Assembly: GCA_047629095.1 (NCBI GenBank)
Contig: JBLHWM010000067.1
Coordinates: 1-13,167, forward strand
Origin: CALBMX01 sp047629095
Lineage (GTDB): Bacteria; Planctomycetota; UBA1135; GCA-002686595
Direction of reading: 5' to 3'
Length of the DNA: 13,167 bases
Positions 1 to 5,389 of the stretch are shown here, in pieces. The stretch's first letter is position 1. Each line of letters opens with the position of its first letter. The notes under the pieces were generated by a model, which was not told the DNA's origin, ran no database searches, and was given only the letters and a program-made list of their open reading frames with translations. A program made the position numbers and the translations under genes.

Positions 1-225
1 GGCGACCGGTTCGCCCTCGACTTGAACAGCCGGGACGGTTTCGCGACTTGATTTAGGCGGCAGCCGTAGGCTCTCCGTCCCCTTAGCCACGACCTGGCTT
101 CCGTCACTGTCCGTGAGCGGTTCGACCCCAAAACCGGGGCCATCCCCTGGTGACCAAATCGATGTTGCGGCAAGCGCAACTAGTACGCCGAGAGTGAATG
201 CGAGTGCGAGTTCGAGCTTGTTCAT
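1..225 (-). CDS. Partial N-terminus of an exported or membrane-anchored protein (unknown function)
   Basis: The minus strand is open from an ATG at 225-223 to the left edge: 75 codons with no stop, so the gene continues outside the window. The start is supported by an AGGA seven bases upstream of the ATG (reading TAGGATCGATAA before it), one of the better ribosome sites here. Residues 1-4 are MNKL, and residues 5-23 form a hydrophobic stretch (LALAFTLGVLVALAA), consistent with a signal peptide or an N-terminal membrane anchor. What follows is a low-complexity linker rich in Pro, Glu, Ser and Val (for example SLRLPPKSSRETVPAVQVEG). I do not recognise a family; in planctomycetes such a start often precedes a large exported multidomain protein, but that is only inference. 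It is divergent from the RCC1-repeat gene and separated from it by 371 bp. Confidence 0.72.
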   Translation of the reverse strand, partial: MNKLELALAFTLGVLVALAATSIWSPGDGPGFGVEPLTDSDGSQVVAKGTESLRLPPKSSRETVPAVQVEGEPVA

Positions 226-398
226 TTATCGATCCTACCACACAACAATAGTCATTGGCGGCGAAGGCGCTAGGCCTCGCCTCACACCCCGATCAGCTCG
301 ACGGCACATTCGTATCGTGCACCGACTCCGCTCGATCCCTTGACCGGATTACCGCATCGGTCAATGCACGAGTACCCTGACGCCCATGACTCGCTCAG

Positions 399-419
399 GA
401 TGTGTGCGGCTCGGTATGT
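399..419 (+). repeat. Solo copy of the inverted-repeat element end
   Basis: These 21 bases are identical to positions 2288-2308, the right end of the first complete element. The core GTGTGCGGCTCGGTA is also present at 5240-5254 and 5268-5282. Upstream of 399 the similarity to a full right arm is too weak to call, and no clear matching left arm is seen in 226-398, so this is a remnant or an isolated end. Confidence 0.7.
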
Positions 420-525
420 CTCGCTTCAGACAGTTGCGAGCGTATCTGCCGCCATCCCAAATGCGAAGCGCGTGGGTTGGCCCCACAACTGGTCGAGGGG
501 ACGGGTTTTAAAGAGGCGGGATTCG

Positions 526-553
526 TTACCCGGGGGCGAACAACTGGTATAGG
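526..553 (+). promoter_or_regulatory. Possible sigma70-type promoter for the RCC1-repeat gene
   Basis: TTACCC (526-531) and TATAGG (548-553) are separated by 16 bases, about 45 bp upstream of the start codon at 597. The match to the -35 box is mediocre, and planctomycete promoters are poorly defined, so this is only a candidate. Confidence 0.25.
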
Positions 554-583
554 GTGAACTTGTCTCTCAGTTCGCATTCACCC
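552..583 (+). promoter_or_regulatory. Leader inverted repeat upstream of the RCC1-repeat gene
   Basis: GGGTGAA (552-558) is matched by TTCACCC (577-583). An alternative nested pairing is GAACT (556-560) with AGTTC (569-573), around the loop TGTCTCTC. It lies 14 bp before the ATG and could form a hairpin in the 5' leader or be an operator. No function can be assigned from sequence. Confidence 0.25.
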
Positions 584-596
584 CAACTCGACTCTG

Positions 597-2081
597 ATGA
601 ATATCTCGATCATCCGTAGCGCACTCGCCGTTTCCACATTCTCGCTGCTCGTCGGAGTCAGCAATGCTCAGGTCACTGAAGCTTGGGGAGTTGACATTGG
701 CAACCAGGTCGGCCAATCCCCGGCCTGGACAGACATGATTCAAATCGATGGAGCCGACGGGCACAGCCTCGGCTTGCGCTCTGGCGGCTTCATTGTTGGC
801 TGGGGATTCGACTCCCTCGGGCAAGTCTCAGGGGCACCTGTTGGTGGAGGCTTCATCCAAGTGGATGCCGCTTTCCATCACTCCCACGCCATCGACTCCA
901 CCGGAGCAATTCACTCCTGGGGATCAAACTTGGCAAACTTGGTTTCCGACTCTCCTGCAGGGTTGGGCTTCACCAAAGTCGCAGCGGGATTTACCCACGC
1001 TGTCGCCCTGGACAGCACAGGCACAATCCAAGCTTGGGGCAGTGACGCCTCAGGCGAAGTCTCTGGCGCACCGGCTGGCAGCGGATTTTTGGACGTCGCG
1101 TCGGGTGAGTTCTTCTCGGTAGCGATTCGCGCCGATGGCTCCTTGGCGTTTTGGGGAGGGGACACCTTCGGTCAACTCTCGGCCATCCCAACGGGCTCTA
1201 GCTTTGTCGAGGTCAGCGCTGGCGGTAGTTACGCCGTTGCCCGAAGAGCAGACGGTTCACTCGCGGCTTGGGGCTATGACGATTTTGGAGTCGTGACGAA
1301 GACCCCCACGACCACGGGATTCGTGCAGCTAGCCTCGGGCAGATTTCACAGCTTGGCCTTGCGGGCCGACGGCTCAATCGTAGCTTGGGGACCGGATGGA
1401 ACGGACGGCGGTGTCTTTGGCGAGCAGAGCCCAGTCATCGAGACCCCAGTGACGGCTGACTTCACTTCGATTGCATGCGGCGATTTCGCCTCGTATGGAA
1501 CTCGGAACCCCGACTGCAACGGGAATTCGATTCCCGACTACACCGACATTGCAACCGGCACGAGCTCGGACTGCAATGCCAATGGACTGCCCGACAGTTG
1601 CGAGCTAGCAACGGGCGTCTATGTCGACATCGACGGCAACGGCGTGCTCGATGATTGCTCCACACCGCGACTCCAAGCGGACAAGTACGAGCTGTACATC
1701 AATGCAAGTGGAAGCCAATCTACCGCAGGAAAGCAAGTCCTTACGCTGACCCCGGGGCCGGGCCACTTCTTCGACACCTACCTCCTGATCGGCAGCGTAA
1801 GCGGGACGAGCCCCGGAATCCCCCTGGGCGCTCTGAACCTGCCTCTCCAACCTGACTTCTACCTCGACTTCACCTTGCTGCACCCGAACACTCCGCCGCT
1901 TACGAAGTCGATGGGGTTGCTGCTGACCGGCGTACCGGTAGATGCCACCTTCACCTTGCCACCCAACCTTGGGCCCAGCTTTATCGGTTTGGTCATCCAC
2001 CACGCCTACGTCTCGTACAACCCGGCGACGGCAACCATCATTGAGGTTAGCAACGCGGTTCCAGCGACCCTGTTTCCCTAA
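597..2081 (+). CDS. Secreted RCC1-repeat beta-propeller protein with dockerin-like DxNxN loops
   Basis: A 494-residue exported protein. Residues 1-24 form a signal peptide (hydrophobic core LAVSTFSLLVGV, probable cleavage after SNA). Residues 26-303 hold seven RCC1-type repeats. Their hallmark Trp-Gly pairs fall at W30, W69, W108, W147, W186, W225 and W264, exactly 39 residues apart with no insertion or deletion. Each repeat reads roughly 'aWGsd..GqvsgaP.gsgFvqVaaG..hsvAlradGsi'. Seven units match a closed seven-bladed propeller, although the blades are shorter than those of classical RCC1. Residues 306-354 contain three Asp/Asn loops (DCNGNSIPD, DCNANGLPD, DIDGNGVLDD), which resemble calcium-binding dockerin or EF-hand loops. 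Residues about 356-494 form a beta-rich C-terminal domain (motifs GSVSGTSPG and FTLLHPNTPPL) of a kind I recall at the C-termini of exported planctomycete proteins. It probably acts outside the cytoplasm as a binding or scaffold protein; no enzymatic site is visible. It is followed by a hairpin at 2105-2127. Confidence 0.88.
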   Translation: MNISIIRSALAVSTFSLLVGVSNAQVTEAWGVDIGNQVGQSPAWTDMIQIDGADGHSLGLRSGGFIVGWGFDSLGQVSGAPVGGGFIQVDAAFHHSHAIDSTGAIHSWGSNLANLVSDSPAGLGFTKVAAGFTHAVALDSTGTIQAWGSDASGEVSGAPAGSGFLDVASGEFFSVAIRADGSLAFWGGDTFGQLSAIPTGSSFVEVSAGGSYAVARRADGSLAAWGYDDFGVVTKTPTTTGFVQLASGRFHSLALRADGSIVAWGPDGTDGGVFGEQSPVIETPVTADFTSIACGDFASYGTRNPDCNGNSIPDYTDIATGTSSDCNANGLPDSCELATGVYVDIDGNGVLDDCSTPRLQADKYELYINASGSQSTAGKQVLTLTPGPGHFFDTYLLIGSVSGTSPGIPLGALNLPLQPDFYLDFTLLHPNTPPLTKSMGLLLTGVPVDATFTLPPNLGPSFIGLVIHHAYVSYNPATATIIEVSNAVPATLFP

Positions 2082-2104
2082 CCGGCAAGGCCGAGCCGGC
2101 GCCA

Positions 2105-2127
2105 AGCTGCCGGCCGACTCGGCAGCT
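2105..2127 (+). terminator. Hairpin after the RCC1-repeat gene (possible terminator)
   Basis: A perfect 8-bp stem, AGCTGCCG (2105-2112) with CGGCAGCT (2120-2127), encloses a 7-base loop and starts 24 bp after the stop codon. A competing structure pairs GCCGAG (2090-2095) with CTCGGC (2118-2123). No T tract follows, so intrinsic termination is uncertain. Confidence 0.35.
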
Positions 2128-2134
2128 GCAACAA

Positions 2135-2305
2135 TACCGAGCCGCACACTTCTCGTCACCTCATCGACACTTCCGTACCGCACGCAACCTGCCGACTCTC
2201 GGCCGGCGCGGAGCAAATTGCCCCTGGAAACGCGATCTCACTCTCACCCGATTCGTGTGCGGTACTTTTGTGCTGGTGAGGTGACGAGATGTGTGCGGCT
2301 CGGTA
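2135..2305 (+). repeat. Inverted-repeat (MITE/REPIN-like) element, copy 1
   Basis: The left arm 2135-2183 and right arm 2257-2305 are 49 bp each and pair at 41 of 49 positions by hand alignment; the loop is 73 bp (2184-2256). The ends are TACCGAGCCGCACAC and its near complement GTGTGCGGCTCGGTA. The mismatches cluster at arm positions 30-40, where the left arm has CGACACTTCC and the right arm gives AAAA. The same asymmetry recurs in copy 2, so the element has a direction. The arms are 46/49 (left) and 45/49 (right) identical to those of the copy at 5074-5254, while the loops are unrelated. It contains no gene. It ends 52 bp before the sigma factor start, so it may affect that gene's transcription or leader. 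A second GTGTGCGG occurs just outside the right end, at 2312-2319. Confidence 0.85.
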
Positions 2306-2357
2306 TGTTGGTGTGCGGCGCCTTTGGCCTGCTCCGCTCCGGTAGAATGTTCAGCCC

Positions 2358-3080
2358 ATGACGCGCCATAGTTCCTTTGCTCATTTTCATACGACGATGT
2401 GGACGATGGTGCGCGCTGCGGGGAATGCTGCTGCGCCGGACCGGGCGGAGGCGCTTGAGCAGCTCTGTCGCGCCTACTGGTATCCGTTGTATGCGTTCCT
2501 TCGTCGGCGCGGGACGGACGCGGACCAGGCTGCTGATTTGGTGCAGGGATTGTTCGCCGAGCTTCTGGAGCGCGATGATCTCGACGGCTTGTCGCCAGAG
2601 GGTGGAAGGTTTCGCGGCTATTTACTTGGCGCTCTGAAGCATCACACTTCGAACGAGCGAAGGCGGGCGAATGCACTCAAGCGCGGCGGCGGGGTTGCGC
2701 TGATTTCGATCGATGCGGCTGAGGCCGAGCAGCGCTATCGCGTGGAGCCCGTGGATGAGGACTCACCCGAGCGCTTGTTCGAGCGGCGCTGGGCGCTGAC
2801 TTTGCTGGAGCGCGCAATGGAGCGACTTGGCGCCGAGCAGGAGGCCAAGGGGCGCAGCGATGTGTTTGCGGAGCTTCGCGGCCACCTCGCTGGCGAGCCC
2901 AAGGGCAGCCACGAGAGCGCGGCCCAAGCGCTCGGTCTGACGACAGGAGCGGTCAAGGTCGCGGTCCACCGGCTGAAGGCGCGCTACCGCGAGCTGCTAC
3001 GGGAAGAGGTGCAGCATACCGTGGAAGACGATCTCGATCCGGATCAAGAATTACGGGAGCTGGTACAGGCGCTCGGTTGA
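2358..3080 (+). CDS. ECF-type RNA polymerase sigma factor
   Basis: A 240-residue sigma-70 family protein of the extracytoplasmic-function type. It should direct RNA polymerase to specific promoters. The region 2 signature lies at residues 37-110 (YWYPLYAFLRRRG at 40-52, then DLVQGLFAELLE at 60-71 and a basic GYLLGALKHH stretch). Region 4, with its helix-turn-helix, lies at about 185-217 (SAAQALGLTTGAVKVAVHRL). The linker between them is longer and more acidic than in minimal ECF factors, and an acidic tail (EDDLDPDQELREL) follows region 4. The ATG at 2358 fits the family's usual N-terminus (an 'H..F..T' stretch before 'MVRAAG'); a TAGAAT at 2343-2348 could be a -10 box, and no clear Shine-Dalgarno is present. 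There is no anti-sigma gene. The next gene, 98 bp downstream on the same strand, is a membrane Ser/Thr kinase, a pairing known in planctomycetes, so control by phosphorylation is likely but is inference. Confidence 0.92.
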   Translation: MTRHSSFAHFHTTMWTMVRAAGNAAAPDRAEALEQLCRAYWYPLYAFLRRRGTDADQAADLVQGLFAELLERDDLDGLSPEGGRFRGYLLGALKHHTSNERRRANALKRGGGVALISIDAAEAEQRYRVEPVDEDSPERLFERRWALTLLERAMERLGAEQEAKGRSDVFAELRGHLAGEPKGSHESAAQALGLTTGAVKVAVHRLKARYRELLREEVQHTVEDDLDPDQELRELVQALG

Positions 3081-3107
3081 GCGCGAGTCGCAAGGCACGC
3101 AGTGAAG

Positions 3108-3127
3108 TTATTCGCGATAGCGAGTAA
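3108..3127 (+). promoter_or_regulatory. Hairpin between the sigma factor and kinase genes
   Basis: TTATTCGC (3108-3115) pairs with GCGAGTAA (3120-3127) around the tetraloop GATA, with one T-G pair. It lies in the 98-bp gap between two probably cotranscribed genes and could stabilise or attenuate the transcript. No T tract follows. Short and uncertain. Confidence 0.3.
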
Positions 3128-3178
3128 CCTTTCGACTGGCTTTCCTCGGAAGGGGGTGTCCCCAACCCCACGAAAGCA

Positions 3179-5059
3179 ATGAACCACGACTCACTAGACC
3201 CGGACCCCCTGCACGGGCTCGACCCCCAAAAGCTCGCCCAGGGTGCCCTTGACGAGAACGCGCCGGACCCGAACCTGGCTCCCGAGGGGTTGCGGGAGCG
3301 GCTAGCCGAGCTGCTCCCGGACTTCGACATTGGCGAGTGCCTAGGACGTGGCGGTATGGGCGCAGTCTTTCGCGCCCAGCAGCGCAAGCTCGATCGCACG
3401 GTTGCAATCAAGGTGCTGCTACCCGCACCGAACGAAGCTGTAGCTTGGCAAGAGCGCTTCGAGCGCGAAGCCCGCGCGCTTGCGCTGCTCTCGCACCCGA
3501 ACATCATCAGCGTGTTCGACTTCGGCCAGGCCGAAGAGCTCTGCTACCTCATCACCGAATACGTGGACGGCGTCAACCTGCGCACCCTGCTGCGAGAGGG
3601 CAAGCTGGAACCGGAAGAGGCACTGGCGATTGTGCCGCAGCTCTGCGACGCCTTGCACTGCGCCCACGAACAGGGCGTCGTGCACCGCGACATCAAGCCG
3701 GAGAACGTGCTGATCGGCCTAGACGGCAACGTGAAGGTCGCCGACTTCGGGCTCGCTAAACTCACCGGCGGCAACGCGTCCCTAGTCCATCTCACCCTGT
3801 CGAGCCAGGCCATGGGCACCCTGCGCTACATGGCGCCGGAGCAGCTCGATTCACCGCGGGATGTCGACCACCGCGCGGACATCTACTCCCTTGGCGTGGT
3901 CTTCTACGAGATGCTCACGGGCGAGATCCCGGCGGGCAACTTCCAAGCTCCATCCAAGAAAGTGCGGGTCGACGTGCGCCTTGACGAAGTTGTGCTCAAG
4001 GCAATGCAGAGCGAACCCCTGCGGCGCTACCAACATGTGAGCGAAGTGAAGAGCTCAGTCGAGAAGATCGAATCGGCACCCCGAACGCGTGCCAAGACCG
4101 GGAAGGGCGGTAAGAGAGGGGCACCGCCCAAAAATGGAGTCCGAGCCCGCAGAGCGATGGCAAAGGCTATCTGGCGCCGAGCCGACGGCACGGCCTGGTT
4201 TGTCCCCCTTGTTGTCCTGGCTGGAGCCATCGTCTTAGTCGCGCCCGGCACGCTGGCAAGTAATCCTGGTTACGCCAACCTCGACTATGGCGGCAGTATG
4301 TTCCCAACGAACATGAATCTGCCCATCGCCCTTGGCTCGGGAGCGCTGCTCTGGCATCGGATGGGTCGCTCCACCACCCGGGCCGCTCTCATCACAAGGA
4401 TCGTCGCCTGTCTAGTGATACTCTTGAGCTACGAGCTATGGTTCGATGGCTTCACTCCAGAATACAGGCTTGACGATTTCGGAGACGTGCTGTGCTTCGT
4501 GCACATTGTCCTGCTCGTCACGCTTCAGATCATTTCCCTAGCGAGGCTGCTCCAACAGTCTCTCAGCGCCACGCTGGTCTCGCGCGTGCCCATCGCACTT
4601 TTTGGAGCTTCCGCACGCAGTGCCGCAGACCGGCTGCGTCGTTGGTCCATCGGCGTGAGCCTTCTCGCTTTGCTCTCCATCTTCTTCCCCTACGGCTACA
4701 CCATGGTCCTTGCCGACACGGGTTTCCTGACTCCAACTCCAGCGGGTCAATTCACTCGCCAAGTTGTCTTCGGCTGGGACACTCCCCACGCCATCGCCAC
4801 TGCCACTCTCTTTCTACTCGCTGCACTCTTCCGCATCGCATTAATACGTCTTGCAATCTCAAGGCGCACCGTCGAGAGCGCTGTATCCATCATCGCCAGC
4901 CTTGGGGTGCTCTGGATTACAGGCGACTGGCTGTTCAAGTATGCGGGCCCCACATCAGGGAACCTGCTGTCCCTTTGCGCTGGCGGTGTCGTCCTCTTAC
5001 TCGGCTTGATTGAGCTAGTCCTCCCGGAGAGCAAGCTCGACCAACAGTCGCCTTCGTAG
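3179..5059 (+). CDS. Membrane Ser/Thr protein kinase (Hanks type) with polytopic C-terminal domain
   Basis: A 626-residue protein. Residues 1-47 are acidic and Pro-rich. The kinase domain spans about 49-315. It has the glycine loop GRGGMGAVF (56-64), the ATP-anchoring lysine K78 in VAIK, the helix C glutamate near E97, the catalytic loop HRDIKPEN (169-176, base D171), DFG (189-191) and APE (219-221). All key residues are present, so it should be active, transferring phosphate from ATP to Ser/Thr. A basic linker (about 318-335) leads to roughly seven or eight hydrophobic spans, at about 338-358, 407-425, 434-456, 489-513, 536-557, 567-587 and 595-617, with a weaker one near 378-390. The C-terminal half is therefore a multi-pass membrane domain rather than the extracellular PASTA, WD40 or TPR sensor often seen. 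The position behind the ECF sigma gene suggests that the kinase signals to that sigma factor. The stop codon is only 14 bp before repeat copy 2. Confidence 0.92.
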   Translation: MNHDSLDPDPLHGLDPQKLAQGALDENAPDPNLAPEGLRERLAELLPDFDIGECLGRGGMGAVFRAQQRKLDRTVAIKVLLPAPNEAVAWQERFEREARALALLSHPNIISVFDFGQAEELCYLITEYVDGVNLRTLLREGKLEPEEALAIVPQLCDALHCAHEQGVVHRDIKPENVLIGLDGNVKVADFGLAKLTGGNASLVHLTLSSQAMGTLRYMAPEQLDSPRDVDHRADIYSLGVVFYEMLTGEIPAGNFQAPSKKVRVDVRLDEVVLKAMQSEPLRRYQHVSEVKSSVEKIESAPRTRAKTGKGGKRGAPPKNGVRARRAMAKAIWRRADGTAWFVPLVVLAGAIVLVAPGTLASNPGYANLDYGGSMFPTNMNLPIALGSGALLWHRMGRSTTRAALITRIVACLVILLSYELWFDGFTPEYRLDDFGDVLCFVHIVLLVTLQIISLARLLQQSLSATLVSRVPIALFGASARSAADRLRRWSIGVSLLALLSIFFPYGYTMVLADTGFLTPTPAGQFTRQVVFGWDTPHAIATATLFLLAALFRIALIRLAISRRTVESAVSIIASLGVLWITGDWLFKYAGPTSGNLLSLCAGGVVLLLGLIELVLPESKLDQQSPS

Positions 5060-5073
5060 GCGTGCTGCCAACC

Positions 5074-5254
5074 TACCGAGCCGCACACTTCTTGTCACCT
5101 CAACGACACATCCGTACCGCACTCGACTGCCGCGTCCCCTTGGCTGGAATCACTGCGACGGCGGAAGTATGAACTCGCCTGCTGCCAGGCACTTGGCCAA
5201 TGTACGTCCGGTACTTTTCTGTTGGTGAGGTGACGAGAAGTGTGCGGCTCGGTA
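5074..5254 (+). repeat. Inverted-repeat (MITE/REPIN-like) element, copy 2
   Basis: The left arm 5074-5122 and right arm 5206-5254 are 49 bp each and pair at 41 of 49 positions; the loop is 83 bp (5123-5205) and unlike the loop of copy 1. The orientation is the same as copy 1. The element begins and ends with TA (TACCGAG and CTCGGTA), as would an element inserted at a TA target. It begins 14 bp after the kinase stop and lies between convergent genes, so its RNA hairpin could serve as a 3' end for the kinase transcript. No coding potential is seen. Confidence 0.85.
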
Positions 5255-5265
5255 TGTTCGGTATG

Positions 5266-5282
5266 AAGTGTGCGGCTCGGTA
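5266..5282 (+). repeat. Tandem extra copy of the element end
   Basis: The 17 bases AAGTGTGCGGCTCGGTA at 5266-5282 exactly repeat 5238-5254 with a 28-bp period. They are followed by a 9-bp tandem, TAGGTTGGC/TAGGTTGGT (5281-5298). This suggests end duplication or a nested insertion at the right side of copy 2. Confidence 0.7.
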
Positions 5283-5322
5283 GGTTGGCTAGGTTGGTCT
5301 GGGGTTTCTTGGTGGATTGAAA

Positions 5323-5364
5323 GAGGGCCTAGTCGGCGCCGTGATGGCGACCGGCTAGGCCCTC
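5323..5364 (-). terminator. Terminator hairpin of the repressor/peptidase operon
   Basis: GAGGGCCTAGTCGG (5323-5336) pairs with CCGGCTAGGCCCTC (5351-5364) with one G-T pair, and the interior can extend the stem by CGCC/GGCG around GTGAT. On the minus strand the stem starts 25 bp after the stop codon at 5390 and is followed by TTTCAATCC, a weak U tract. It sits where the minus-strand operon should end. Confidence 0.65.
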
Positions 5365-5389
5365 GGGGTGGCAGTCTTTTGGGGACTGG

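Larger units (their letters stand above)
226..596. other. Divergent intergenic region
   Basis: This 371-bp stretch separates two divergent exported-protein genes. Short open frames inside it (for example 340-552 plus and 395-577 minus) have Arg/Pro/Ser-rich translations and no family resemblance, and I do not call them. It contains a solo copy of a repeat end (399-419), a possible promoter (526-553) and a leader inverted repeat (552-583), listed separately. Nothing else stands out. Confidence 0.6.

Noticed and set aside
276..398. A decayed full inverted-repeat element leading into the solo end at 399-419
   Set aside because: Hand alignment of 369-398 to the right arm gives about half identity, and a left arm near 276-311 needs several gaps; indistinguishable from chance.
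1605..2216. 203-codon open frame on the minus strand
   Set aside because: Antisense to the RCC1-repeat gene, crosses the hairpin and repeat copy 1, and has a low-complexity Arg/Val-rich translation.
5238..5282. Direct repeats as a short CRISPR array
   Set aside because: Only two 17-bp units with an 11-bp spacer, both explained as element ends; no cas genes.
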